20,363 nt of DNA from Anaerolineaceae bacterium UBA4890 (GTDB lineage Bacteria; Chloroflexota; Anaerolineae; Anaerolineales; Anaerolineaceae): NCBI GenBank assembly GCA_002399085.1, contig DHCY01000035.1, forward strand, positions 61,485 to 81,847. Reading direction: 5' to 3'. Under the pieces are notes generated by a model, which made no database searches, had not been told where the DNA came from, and saw nothing but the letters and a program-made list of their open reading frames with translations. Positions 1 through 7,337 of this stretch are shown in pieces. Made by a program: the position numbers and the translations under genes. The number at the start of each line of letters is the position of its first letter. Positions within the stretch are counted from its first letter, which is position 1.

Positions 1-23
1 AGGGAATAGGGAATAGGGAATAG
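1..23. repeat. Heptamer tandem array (AGGGAAT)3
   Basis: Three perfect copies of AGGGAAT plus AG open the window. The array is followed by TAGAAATTGT and then the hairpin at 31-59. The same order of elements occurs on the minus strand at 709-631, so this array probably lies between the stop codon of a plus-strand gene left of the window and its terminator. It may extend beyond the window edge. Confidence 0.8.
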
Positions 24-30
24 AAATTGT

Positions 31-61
31 AAACCGGGTTGACTGACGCAACCCGGTTTTT
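31..61 (+). terminator. Rho-independent terminator of an upstream plus-strand gene
   Basis: A perfect 10-bp stem, AAACCGGGTT (31-40) with AACCCGGTTT (50-59), has a 9-nt loop and runs into TTTTT (57-61). The T-tract is on the plus strand, so it should end a transcript entering from the left of the window. The CCGGGTT/AACCCGG core and 9-nt loop recur at 640-662 and 14664-14694. Confidence 0.8.
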
Positions 62-80
62 CCCTTTCTTCACAAACAGT

Positions 81-140
81 CATTCTGAACTTTTTATTGT
101 CATTCTGAACTTTTTATTGTCATTCTGAACTTATTATTGT
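81..140. repeat. 20-bp tandem repeat, 3 copies
   Basis: CATTCTGAACTTTTTATTGT occurs at 81-100 and 101-120, with a one-base variant at 121-140. The next base run (141-150) starts the 55-bp repeat with the same CATTCTGAAC word. The two arrays are therefore different expansions of one core. Confidence 0.92.
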
Positions 141-292
141 CATTCTGAACGAAGTGAAGAATCTTAACAGCATTGCCACAACAAAACAGGCTTGTCATTC
201 TGAACAAAGTGAAGAATCTTAACAGCATTGCCACAACAAAACAGGCTTGTCATTCTGAACGAAGTGAAGAATCTTAACAGCATTGCCACAAC
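141..292. repeat. 55-bp tandem repeat, 2 full copies and 1 partial
   Basis: Units start at 141, 196 and 251, period 55, almost identical (for example GAAGTG versus AAAGTG after CATTCTGAAC). Each contains CATTCTGAAC-RAAGTGAAGAATCTT. This core is the commonly seen dispersed bacterial intergenic repeat of the type TCATTCTGAACGAAGTGAAG. The copies are contiguous with no unique spacers, so this is not a CRISPR array. Confidence 0.9.
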
Positions 293-311
293 GATTCCGA
301 CCCAGTACCAT

Positions 312-360
312 TAAGATCCTTCGCACTCGAAGAGTCCTGCGGAAAAATGCTCAGAATGAC
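312..360 (-). repeat. Inverted copy of the GTCATYCTGA repeat
   Basis: AAGATCCTTCGC (313-324) and GCTCAGAATGAC (349-360) are the reverse complements of the two ends of the dispersed repeat (GTCATTCTGARC ... GAAGGATCTT). This copy faces the tandem array at 141-292 and could form a long inverted-repeat structure with it. A short internal hairpin is possible between CGCACTC and GAGTCCTGCG. Confidence 0.7.
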
Positions 361-404
361 AAGCTAACGCCTACTATCGAGAATGGTTCTGCAGAAACCT
401 GTAG

Positions 405-549
405 GGCGAGATTGAGGAGGTCGTTATTATTGGTGATCGAGCATTCCATCCTCCTCAATCCGCCTATGACCGTGCAAATGTAACCTTTGGCGGATTGAGG
501 GCACAATACATTCATCCACCACGATTTTCACGGTGCCCTCAATCTCGCC
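405..549. repeat. Pair of inverted hairpin elements (copies A and B)
   Basis: Copy A pairs 405-420 (GGCGAGATTGAGGAGG) with 450-464 (CCTCCTCAATCCGCC). Copy B pairs 489-504 (GGCGGATTGAGGGCAC) with 533-549 (GTGCCCTCAATCTCGCC). Loops are 29 and 28 nt. The outer arms can also pair between copies: 405-417 with 537-549 and 453-464 with 489-500, both perfectly. A third copy lies at 11034-11094. The apical stem bases differ between copies but stay paired. No gene is supported here; short reading frames across it are by-products of the repeats. Confidence 0.85.
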
Positions 550-630
550 ATACGGCTGACCTACGTCAGATTCAACCCTTACAGGGCAGGAACGGAACCC
601 GACCTGCACCTTCTCAAATGGAGGAGGATT

Positions 631-662
631 AAAAACAGCCCGGGTTCAACTACACAACCCGG
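631..662 (-). terminator. Terminator of the liv operon
   Basis: On the minus strand the stem CCGGGTT (662-656) / AACCCGG (646-640) has a 9-nt loop. A few bases later comes TTTTT (635-631). It lies about 50 bp past the livM stop codon, the right place to end the ten-gene minus-strand transcript. Confidence 0.75.
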
Positions 663-673
663 ACCATTTCTAT

Positions 674-709
674 TTCCCAGTTCCCTGTTCCCAGTTCCCA
701 GTTCCCTGG
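674..709. repeat. Heptamer array of (A/T)GGGAAC type after livM
   Basis: On the minus strand about five seven-base units (AGGGAAC, TGGGAAC, TGGGAAC, AGGGAAC, TGGGAAA) begin one base after the livM stop codon and end in TAGAAATGGT before the terminator stem. The same order of elements opens the window on the plus strand. Confidence 0.85.
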
Positions 710-710
710 C

Positions 711-1802
711 CTACTTTTCAGCAGTAGGCTTGGTCTTAAGCAAATCCCAAAACCGCTGCCAGCCTTCCTTGAGTTTGAAACCGTGCATACGCCAGGTGCC
801 GACGATGCCATAAGGCAGGAACATCACGATCAAGACGAAGATGATGCCAAACACCAAAGGCCAGCGCGCGCCAAACCAGGTATAAAAGAATTGGCTGAAG
901 ATCTGCATGATCCCCGCGCCCAAAACCGGACCGATCAGCGTTCCCATGCCGCCCAAAATGGTCATGATCAGCGCGTTGACCGTGGTCACACCCGAAGTCA
1001 TGGAGGGGGTGGCACTGACGGTCCACAACGAATACAACGCGCCGGCAATCCCAGCAAAAACGGACGCCATCACGAACGCCAGGGTGCGGTAGGTTACCGG
1101 GTTGTAACCAATCATCCTTGAGCGGTCTTCATTCTCACGGGTCGCCTGTATTACGCGACCAGTAGGAGAACTGACGATTCGTTTCATCAGGATGTACGTA
1201 ACAACCAGGAATACCAGAGCAATGAAATAGAAGGTCAGTCGGTTTTGAGTGGGGTTGATCCAGTATGGCACAGGCACACCGTGCATACCTTCGTCTGCAC
1301 CAGTCCACTCCACAAAGTCCGTGGCACGCGTCAGCAAATTAAGCGCAGTAGCAAGCGCTAATGTCAGCATGGCAAAGTATGGACCTTTCACTCGCATCGC
1401 CGAAGCGCTGAACAACAATCCGATCAATATGGAAACCAAAATAGCCGCCAAAAAACAGACTAATAAGACCACAATTTCCGTGATATTCAGGCTGCCGATA
1501 AAAATTTGATAATTTTTGACAATATCAGGGGCAACATAGGTTAGCAGCAAGGCGACTGTATACGCGCCACCGCCAAATGAAGCAGCATGACCAAACGACA
1601 ACATGCCGGCATAACCGATGAGCAGGTCGTAGCTCATTGCGAAGATAGCCATGATAAAGAAGTTGATCAACTGTCCTTGCCAGAATTTATTGGTTCCTTC
1701 GGTCAGACTGGTTTGCCCAAGCAAAGAAAATACAAACGGAAAGGCAATGGCAGCTAACAAAAAGATGACAAAACCCTTATCTTTCTTCCAAATGTTTTTC
1801 AT
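711..1802 (-). CDS. livM: Branched-chain amino acid-type ABC transporter permease, LivM family
   Basis: Encodes 363 residues of an inner-membrane permease of the HAAT importer family, which forms the translocation channel together with LivH. An N-terminal membrane segment (about residues 10-30) is followed by the family-typical stretch GYAGMLSFGHAA (about 64-75). Later come the cytoplasmic coupling region ENEDRSRMIGYN, which contacts the ATPases, and GGMGTLIGPVLGAG. The start ATG at 1802 has an AAGAAGGA ribosome-binding site. It begins 2 nt after the livH stop, so the two permeases are probably co-translated. It is the last gene of the operon, followed by a heptamer array and terminator. The family assignment is firm; the transported substrate cannot be read from sequence, because HAAT systems carry amino acids, urea, amides and small organic acids. 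Confidence 0.93.
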   Translation of the reverse strand: MKNIWKKDKGFVIFLLAAIAFPFVFSLLGQTSLTEGTNKFWQGQLINFFIMAIFAMSYDLLIGYAGMLSFGHAASFGGGAYTVALLLTYVAPDIVKNYQIFIGSLNITEIVVLLVCFLAAILVSILIGLLFSASAMRVKGPYFAMLTLALATALNLLTRATDFVEWTGADEGMHGVPVPYWINPTQNRLTFYFIALVFLVVTYILMKRIVSSPTGRVIQATRENEDRSRMIGYNPVTYRTLAFVMASVFAGIAGALYSLWTVSATPSMTSGVTTVNALIMTILGGMGTLIGPVLGAGIMQIFSQFFYTWFGARWPLVFGIIFVLIVMFLPYGIVGTWRMHGFKLKEGWQRFWDLLKTKPTAEK

Positions 1803-1804
1803 AG

Positions 1805-3295
1805 TTAGTCCTTCTTCCCAAACAGACCTTGCGGTCGCAAGAGCAAAACAACGATCATAATAATTACGGTCGAAGCTTCAGCGATCGTTGGAGAAAGCTG
1901 CCACTTGAGTGCAAAATAGTCACCAAAAGCACGAGCCATTCCAAGAATGATGGCACCAACAAAGGCACCCACGTAACTGCCCATGCCGCCAATTACCACG
2001 GTGATGAAACCTTGCATCTGATATTGGTCACCCATTCCTGGCTGCACCGGCAAGAACGGCGCGGCACCGATGCCGCCTAAGGCAGCCAAAGCCACACCAA
2101 GGGCGAACACCAGGGTGAATACACTTTTAACATTGATGCCAAGCGCCTCAACCATCTGCGGGTCCTGCACACCGGCACGGATGACCATACCCAGCCGGCT
2201 GCGGGTCATCAACACGGTCACAAAGATGAACATCACAAAACCAAGCGCGATCACAAACAAGCGATAGGTTGGGAAGGTCACACCAACAATACTAATGGTC
2301 GAAGAACCGTTCATCAGCCATTCCGCGATCGTGTTTGCCCTGCCAGGTTGTGCGAACAGGGGCGGACGCACCATCTGGTACGCCAGCGGATCCCACAATA
2401 CCTGCACCAATTCACGCAAGACATAGCTCAAGCCAAGGGTCATTAAGACGATGAAGAAAGACCGAACGTAAAGCGGGCGGATCATGGTGATCTCGATCAA
2501 TGCGCCCAACAAAAAGCCAAAACCGGTTGCCGTGATGATAGCCAAAAGGAAGCGCAGGTTGCCATTCATCAACAAAACTGCTTCTGAGGCATTTTCACGC
2601 ACAAGGGTGAAGACAATTGTCAAAATAACAAGCACGATCAGCAGGATCAGACGCTTTTTCAATGGTTCAGGGGCTGTGATCTCAGTGCGATCACCGGGTC
2701 GGCTGACTCCAACTGCTACCAGCGCACCACTGACCATCAGCAGCAAAGGTCGCCACATAAAACGTAAAAGCGGTTCCTGAGCACTGAGTTCAGCCAGCGG
2801 ATTGGCGGAGGTGGTCACTGCGGCGACCATGGCGGTATCTGCCAGCCCGATTACATCAAACTTCCACAGTGCGATTCCACCGACGATCAAGGCTGCAAGA
2901 TACATCAGTTTCGGCAACCGCTTTTGCCAGACGTCACTCAATTCGAGCCGAACAAGCTTCGGTTTGAATAACGGAACCAGCAAGATGCCTGCCGCAAACG
3001 CTAACAACAGGGGTAGAACACCAAAGATGAAAGTCGGATTGGTATAAAACTGCCAGCCAATGTAGGCACCCAGCATGAACATTGAGCCGTGGGCAAAGTT
3101 GAGGACGTCCATCAGACCAAAAATCAGGGTCAGACCAGCCGCAACCAGGAAGAAAAGTGAACCCAGGGTCAGCCCCGAGAGCACGGTGCGAATAAAGGAT
3201 TCCTGTCCGGCATAGCTGTACAGCCCAAAGATGATTGCAGCGACAGCAACAACGCCAATCACGGTATAGAGTGTTTTCTTATTATTGTGGCTCAT
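1805..3295 (-). CDS. livH: Branched-chain amino acid-type ABC permease, LivH family, with a large internal insertion
   Basis: Encodes 496 residues, against roughly 290-310 for usual LivH proteins. The LivH core is recognisable in two blocks. The first is residues about 33-105, with GLTLIFGLMDVLNFAHGS. The second is about 250-496, with ALIEITMIRPLY, the coupling region RAGVQDPQMVEALGIN, GGMGSYVGAFVGA and the C-terminal LLLRPQGLFGKK. Between them, about residues 105-250 form an insertion with three or so hydrophobic segments and polar loops. The first 30 residues are an additional hydrophobic segment. The gene overlaps livF by 4 bp (ATGA), typical of translational coupling. No frameshift or stop interrupts the frame, so the insertion looks like a real part of the protein. 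It probably pairs with LivM in the membrane. Confidence 0.9.
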   Translation of the reverse strand: MSHNNKKTLYTVIGVVAVAAIIFGLYSYAGQESFIRTVLSGLTLGSLFFLVAAGLTLIFGLMDVLNFAHGSMFMLGAYIGWQFYTNPTFIFGVLPLLLAFAAGILLVPLFKPKLVRLELSDVWQKRLPKLMYLAALIVGGIALWKFDVIGLADTAMVAAVTTSANPLAELSAQEPLLRFMWRPLLLMVSGALVAVGVSRPGDRTEITAPEPLKKRLILLIVLVILTIVFTLVRENASEAVLLMNGNLRFLLAIITATGFGFLLGALIEITMIRPLYVRSFFIVLMTLGLSYVLRELVQVLWDPLAYQMVRPPLFAQPGRANTIAEWLMNGSSTISIVGVTFPTYRLFVIALGFVMFIFVTVLMTRSRLGMVIRAGVQDPQMVEALGINVKSVFTLVFALGVALAALGGIGAAPFLPVQPGMGDQYQMQGFITVVIGGMGSYVGAFVGAIILGMARAFGDYFALKWQLSPTIAEASTVIIMIVVLLLRPQGLFGKKD

Positions 3296-4035
3296 TCCGC
3301 CTCACTTGTTCTGGTTGGAGCCTGAATACTGGCTCCCAGGTACTGGTGGATAAGTTCCTCGTTCAAAACCAGGTCTGACATTAAACCTCTATGAACACTT
3401 CTGCCATCATCGATGATGACATAACGTTCAGCCAGCTGGCTTGCCATGATGAAGTTTTGCTCAACCAAGAGAATGGTTGTTTTTTCTTTTAATTTACGAA
3501 TGACCTCCATCATTTGCTGGATCAGGATAGGGGCAAGACCTTCGCTGGGTTCATCGATCAGCAACAATTTGTTGTCTGGTACCAAGGCGCGGGCGACTGC
3601 CAGCATTTGTTGTTGCCCACCGGAAAGCTGGTTACCTTTCAACTTCGAAAGCCGCTCCAAGTCGGGGAAGAGTTCGAAAATCATATCGGCGTGCCGGTCG
3701 AGGTCGCCTTTTTTGCGCTCTGCCAGCTTCAGGTTTTCCAAGACGGTTAGCGCGCGGAAAATCGCCCGGTTTTCAGGCACATAACCGATGCCCAGGTTGG
3801 CGATATTGAAAGCGCGCTTTCCCTGGATCTCCTCACCATCAAAGATCACCCTGCCGCTGCGAGGCGGGGTTAAGCCAATGACGGTTTTCAGCGTAGTGGT
3901 TTTGCCAGCGCCGTTGCGACCCAAAAGGACCGTGATGGAGCCTTTGGCAACGTTGACCGAAACATTTTCGAGGATATGGAATTGACCGATAAAGGTGTCA
4001 ACAGATTCAACGCTTAATAAGAATTCGTTCGTCAT
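3292..4035 (-). CDS. livF: Branched-chain amino acid-type ABC transporter ATPase, LivF family
   Basis: Encodes 247 residues of a cytoplasmic ATPase that powers the importer with LivG. Visible motifs are Walker A GRNGAGKTT (about 39-47), a Q-loop before GYVPENRAIF, the ABC signature LSGGQQQM, Walker B LLLIDEPSEGL, and the LivF-typical LLVEQN in place of a standard H-loop histidine. Length is normal for LivF. The start ATG overlaps the end of livG by 4 bp and its stop overlaps livH by 4 bp, so livG, livF and livH are tightly coupled. The C-terminal tail (QAPTRTSEAE) is slightly longer than the core fold. Assignment to LivF rather than LivG rests on the signature sequence and on position in the cluster. 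Confidence 0.95.
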   Translation of the reverse strand: MTNEFLLSVESVDTFIGQFHILENVSVNVAKGSITVLLGRNGAGKTTTLKTVIGLTPPRSGRVIFDGEEIQGKRAFNIANLGIGYVPENRAIFRALTVLENLKLAERKKGDLDRHADMIFELFPDLERLSKLKGNQLSGGQQQMLAVARALVPDNKLLLIDEPSEGLAPILIQQMMEVIRKLKEKTTILLVEQNFIMASQLAERYVIIDDGRSVHRGLMSDLVLNEELIHQYLGASIQAPTRTSEAE

Positions 4036-4802
4036 GCTAATTCTCCATAGAGGTCTCCCAAATATGCCGCCTGGACCTGTGCGTTCCGGGCGATCTCGTG
4101 GGGGGTTCCTTCTGCCAGCAAGCGACCCTGTGCCATGACGGTGATGCGGTTGGAGACCGACATGACCATATCCATGCGGTGTTCCACCAGGATGGCAGTG
4201 CTGTTTTTCAGTCGAACTACTTTATTAATGATCTCGATCAGTTCAGGCACCTGTTCAGAAGACATGCCGGCTGTGGGCTCATCAAAGAGGAGTAATTCAG
4301 GGTCTGTGGAAAGCATAATGCCCAATTCAAGCTTGCGTTTCTCACCGTGAGCCAGGTTGCGAGCCAACACGCCCTCCCTGCCCTGCAGCCCGACCAAGGC
4401 GATCACTTCCATGGCTTTTTCAACATAGACCGGGTATTGATCGGCAAGTTTGAAAATCCGAAAATTGTCACCGCCCATCGCCTGGGTTCCGAGCCGGACA
4501 TTTTCCAGCACTGTCAGGTTGGGGAAAATGTTGGTGATCTGGAATGAGCGCCCTATGCCCATGTGGGCACGGCGTTGGGGGGCAATGTTGGTGATGTTCT
4601 CGCCTTTGTAGAAAATCTTTCCAGAATCGGGTGCCATCATGCCGCTGAGCAGGTTGAACAAGGTTGTCTTCCCAGCGCCATTTGGACCAATGATGGCATG
4701 CATGCTGCCTTTGGCAATCTGGATGCTGACGTCATCCACCGCGACCAGTCCGCCGAAAGACTTGCGAAGATTTTGCGCTTCAAGTATGGTTTCGTTGGTC
4801 AT
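4032..4802 (-). CDS. livG: Branched-chain amino acid-type ABC transporter ATPase, LivG family
   Basis: Encodes 256 residues of the second cytoplasmic ATPase of the importer. Motifs seen are Walker A GPNGAGKTT, the LivG-typical MGIGRSFQITNIFPNLTVLENV around the Q-loop, Walker B ELLLFDEPTAGM and H-loop LVEHRMDMVM. The ABC signature position reads LAHGEKRKLELG, where LivG proteins more often have a YGQQ-type sequence; the glycine is kept. The start ATG has a strong purine-rich ribosome-binding site (GAGGAAAGGAAAG). The gene begins 269 bp after the binding-protein gene, with two stem-loops in the gap, and overlaps livF by 4 bp. Confidence 0.94.
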   Translation of the reverse strand: MTNETILEAQNLRKSFGGLVAVDDVSIQIAKGSMHAIIGPNGAGKTTLFNLLSGMMAPDSGKIFYKGENITNIAPQRRAHMGIGRSFQITNIFPNLTVLENVRLGTQAMGGDNFRIFKLADQYPVYVEKAMEVIALVGLQGREGVLARNLAHGEKRKLELGIMLSTDPELLLFDEPTAGMSSEQVPELIEIINKVVRLKNSTAILVEHRMDMVMSVSNRITVMAQGRLLAEGTPHEIARNAQVQAAYLGDLYGELA

Positions 4803-4986
4803 TCTTTCCTTTCCTCATCAAATTAAATAATAAATTGGCTTACGTGCATATGCTGCTTTCACCTTGAGCCGGTTAAAAAAATATCGAAATGACTTTCGCA
4901 GCGTGACAGTAACCGCAATTTCTCAAGTGGCAATTATCGCGATCCATATGAAAGCGATTCGATACCTTTTCAAATAACTCAAAGTG

Positions 4987-5019
4987 TTGTCGGTTTCTTA
5001 TCAGTGATGAGACCGACAA
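4987..5019. other. Intercistronic stem-loop 2 between livK and livG
   Basis: TTGTCGGTTTC (4987-4997) pairs with GAGACCGACAA (5009-5019), an 11-bp stem with one G-T pair and an 11-nt loop. It lies in the 269-bp spacer 4803-5071, which otherwise holds no reading frame. There is AT-rich sequence just upstream of livG, but no promoter I can define with confidence. Confidence 0.6.
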
Positions 5020-5029
5020 AATGGTTACT

Positions 5030-5055
5030 GTCAGGGAGGGTTTCCCCTCCCTGAC
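5030..5055. terminator. Stem-loop after the binding-protein gene (partial terminator or mRNA stabiliser)
   Basis: GTCAGGGAGGG (5030-5040) pairs perfectly with CCCTCCCTGAC (5045-5055) around a 4-nt loop, 17 bp past the livK stop. On the minus (coding) strand no T-tract follows; on the plus strand TTTT does. A strong stem here without a T-run fits the known pattern in which binding-protein mRNA is made or preserved in excess over the membrane components. That role is inferred. Confidence 0.6.
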
Positions 5056-5071
5056 TTTTCAAAGCGTAGAC

Positions 5072-6463
5072 TTACGGAGCCGGGATAACGGTCAGGTCAC
5101 CACAGCGTTCTGCATATTCACCTGCGAGGGTGCAGGGGACATCCAGTTCGTCATATTCTGAAACATAGATGGTTTCGAAGAAGCGATATTCGTTGATACC
5201 GTCTTTGTCCAGGTCGGGGTCAAGGTTGACCAGTTTCAGGATGTTCATCGGTTGTTCAGCAACATGATCTTCGGGGCGGATGTGGAAGGTGCCCTTGGGA
5301 GCCTGGAAGGTCAAACCTTCCAAAGCCGCGATCATGGCATCGCCGCTGGCGTCGCCACCAGTGATCTTCAGAGCTTCAGCCAGAGCAATCGCCGAAGAGA
5401 AACCACCAGCAGTGAAGAGATCGGGGTATTCATTGTATTCTTCAACGTGGCGTTCGACCAGCCAGTCATTGACCTCATTGTCAGGAACGGTCCAGTGATA
5501 AACGTTCAGACCAGTTGAGCCAATTGCGCTGCCAAAAACAGCCGCGAAGGAGGCGTTGTCACCAAAACCAGTACCAACGGTCATGGTATCGAGTGCACCC
5601 AGGTCAGCCAGGTTCTGATACAAAGTCACATAACCAGTTCCAGACCAGGTCAGGAAGAGGTTCTGCGCGCCGCTGTCCATTGCCTGCTGAATGTAGGCAG
5701 TGAAGTCAGTGGTTTCGAAGGGAACAGCTACGGGGGCAATCAACTCGCCGCCAAATTTGTCCACAGCGTAAGCCAGGGCAACATTAGAGCCCTGACCGAA
5801 AGCATTGTCCACATAGATGTGAGCAAAGTCGGGTCCGACATTCTCGACCAGGTATTTCGCGATGACGAGGGTGTCATCAAAGCTGGTGCGGGAGGTGCGG
5901 AAAACGTAGGGGTTGAAGTTGGGACCAGTTGGGAAGGAGGATGCGGCGGGATCGATCATCAGGATGATTTTGTTTTCCAAGGCAACGTTGGTCAGAGCGA
6001 CCGCGGAAGCGGAGGAAACGGGACCCTGCAGGATTTCAACACCGTCTTTTTCGATCAGTTCCTGGGCAAGCGAGACTGCTTTTTCAGGGTTACCTTCGTC
6101 ATCTTTGACGATGACTTCAACCGGGCGACCAGCGATGATCGGGCGACCCTGATCATCAAAACCTTCAGCCATATATTCGAGACCCAGTTTGAAACCGCGT
6201 TCCTGCTGCTGACCATAGAGTGCCATCAGACCAGACATCATACCGATTTGACCGATTTTCAGCACGGGACCAAGTTCAGCCACAGGCTCTTCCGTTACTT
6301 CAACAGTCTCTTCGACTACTTCTTCGGTTTCTTCCACGGGGGGTTCAGTTACCACAACCTCTTCGGTTGGTTCTGGGGTTGGCTCAACGGGTTTAACGCA
6401 AGCACCCAATACCATACTGACGACGAGCAGCATGGCGACAACAAAAAATAACGACTTTTTCAT
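5072..6463 (-). CDS. livK: ABC transporter substrate-binding lipoprotein, LivK / Peripla_BP_6 family
   Basis: Encodes 463 residues. A lipoprotein signal peptide is clear: positively charged MKKS, a hydrophobic run, and lipobox VLGAC with Cys22 as the lipidated residue. About residues 25-60 are a low-complexity linker of Pro, Thr, Glu and Val, then the two-lobed ligand-binding fold starts at LKIGQIGMMSGLMALYGQ. The mature protein would be tethered outside the membrane and deliver ligand to LivHM. Fold-typical stretches include GPVSSASAVALTNVALENKI and the TAGGFSSAIALAEALK helix. The start ATG has a CAGGAGA ribosome-binding site. It is separated from the hydrolase gene by 66 bp and from livG by 269 bp with two stem-loops. 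The ligand is not determinable from sequence; neighbouring acyl-CoA genes make a carboxylate as plausible as an amino acid. Confidence 0.93.
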   Translation of the reverse strand: MKKSLFFVVAMLLVVSMVLGACVKPVEPTPEPTEEVVVTEPPVEETEEVVEETVEVTEEPVAELGPVLKIGQIGMMSGLMALYGQQQERGFKLGLEYMAEGFDDQGRPIIAGRPVEVIVKDDEGNPEKAVSLAQELIEKDGVEILQGPVSSASAVALTNVALENKIILMIDPAASSFPTGPNFNPYVFRTSRTSFDDTLVIAKYLVENVGPDFAHIYVDNAFGQGSNVALAYAVDKFGGELIAPVAVPFETTDFTAYIQQAMDSGAQNLFLTWSGTGYVTLYQNLADLGALDTMTVGTGFGDNASFAAVFGSAIGSTGLNVYHWTVPDNEVNDWLVERHVEEYNEYPDLFTAGGFSSAIALAEALKITGGDASGDAMIAALEGLTFQAPKGTFHIRPEDHVAEQPMNILKLVNLDPDLDKDGINEYRFFETIYVSEYDELDVPCTLAGEYAERCGDLTVIPAP

Positions 6464-6529
6464 TTTTCTCCTGTCTTATCTTTCTTTCTAAATTACCTCT
6501 GACGTTAGATTGTCAGTTGGTTATGAGGG

Positions 6530-7333
6530 TTACGCCTGGCTGCTGTGCTTCAGGGCAAAGCCCAAAAGAAGCGTGTTCAGCGGTCCAGGTTTATCCAGGC
6601 AAAGGGCATGCCCCGCGCCTGGGACGACGACATATTCTGCTTGAGGGATGCGATCGACCATGATCTGAGCCATCTTGGGTCCTTTGATCGCGTCTTCCTC
6701 TCCAACAATAATCAACGTAGGACTCTTGATGTGCTTGAGTTGGTCAGTAATATTATACGCTGTGAACGAATCCATCAGCTTAACAAATGACGATAGATTA
6801 AGTTTGGCAAAATTCTCCCTGGAGAGCGGTAAAAGTGCTTCGCTGCGTTCCAGATAGTCTTCGCCAAAGTTCAGGAAGACCGATGTGTCAAACAACAGAC
6901 CAGCGTCATTGCGCTCGCCGGCAATTTTCCAGGGGAGTGACTGCAATTTGAGCAGGAGGGGCACTTCGGAGACGCCATCGATCACAATCAGGCTCTGGGT
7001 TTTCTCGGGGTAACGCAGCGCGAAAACCAGGCTGATCTCCGAGCCATAAGAGATGCCGGCGATATGTGCCTTCTCGATTCCCAGGGCATCCAGCAGACCT
7101 GCCAGATCATCAGCATGCAGTTCCATCGAGTAGGCACCCTCTGGATGGTCAGATTTCCACATACCGCGGCAGTCATAGAGCAGTACGCGGAAATGTTTGG
7201 AGAGTTCTGCGGTCTGGTAGAACCAGCTGGCTGTGCTCATCATGATCCCATTGGAAAGCACGATTACGTCTTTATCTTCGGGTCCATGAAGCTCGTAGTA
7301 AAGATTGATATCGTTGACAGTTATCAGGGGCAT
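6530..7333 (-). CDS. Alpha/beta hydrolase
   Basis: Encodes 267 residues from the ATG at 7333. That start is preferred over one 60 bp upstream because it follows the previous stop codon by 4 nt, has an AGAGGAAG ribosome-binding site, and gives the normal fold start (PLITVNDINLYYELHG). The catalytic triad is visible: nucleophile Ser95 in GISYG, Asp214 in GEEDAIKG, His242 in GAGHAL. The oxyanion region reads SNGIMMS rather than the common HG motif. The overall pattern resembles the enol-lactonase / haloperoxidase-like hydrolase group, but substrate cannot be assigned. No signal peptide is seen, so it is probably cytoplasmic. Within this operon it might hydrolyse an ester, lactone or acyl-thioester related to the imported compound (inference). 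Confidence 0.88.
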   Translation of the reverse strand: MPLITVNDINLYYELHGPEDKDVIVLSNGIMMSTASWFYQTAELSKHFRVLLYDCRGMWKSDHPEGAYSMELHADDLAGLLDALGIEKAHIAGISYGSEISLVFALRYPEKTQSLIVIDGVSEVPLLLKLQSLPWKIAGERNDAGLLFDTSVFLNFGEDYLERSEALLPLSRENFAKLNLSSFVKLMDSFTAYNITDQLKHIKSPTLIIVGEEDAIKGPKMAQIMVDRIPQAEYVVVPGAGHALCLDKPGPLNTLLLGFALKHSSQA

Positions 7334-7337
7334 TAGC

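Noticed and set aside
141..292. CRISPR array
   Set aside because: Units are directly contiguous and whole 55-bp units are repeated; there are no unique spacers and no cas genes in the window.
405..549. Integron attC sites
   Set aside because: Size and hairpin form are suggestive, but the conserved GTTRRRY/RYYYAAC core ends are absent and no integrase or cassette genes are present.
283..609. Short open frames of 60-66 codons within the repeat block
   Set aside because: They are formed by the GTCATYCTGA repeats and hairpin arms, with no ribosome-binding sites or protein-like composition.
5819..6451. Plus-strand open frame of 210 codons opposite livK
   Set aside because: It is antisense to a well-supported lipoprotein gene, has no recognisable domain, and its composition reflects the opposite strand.
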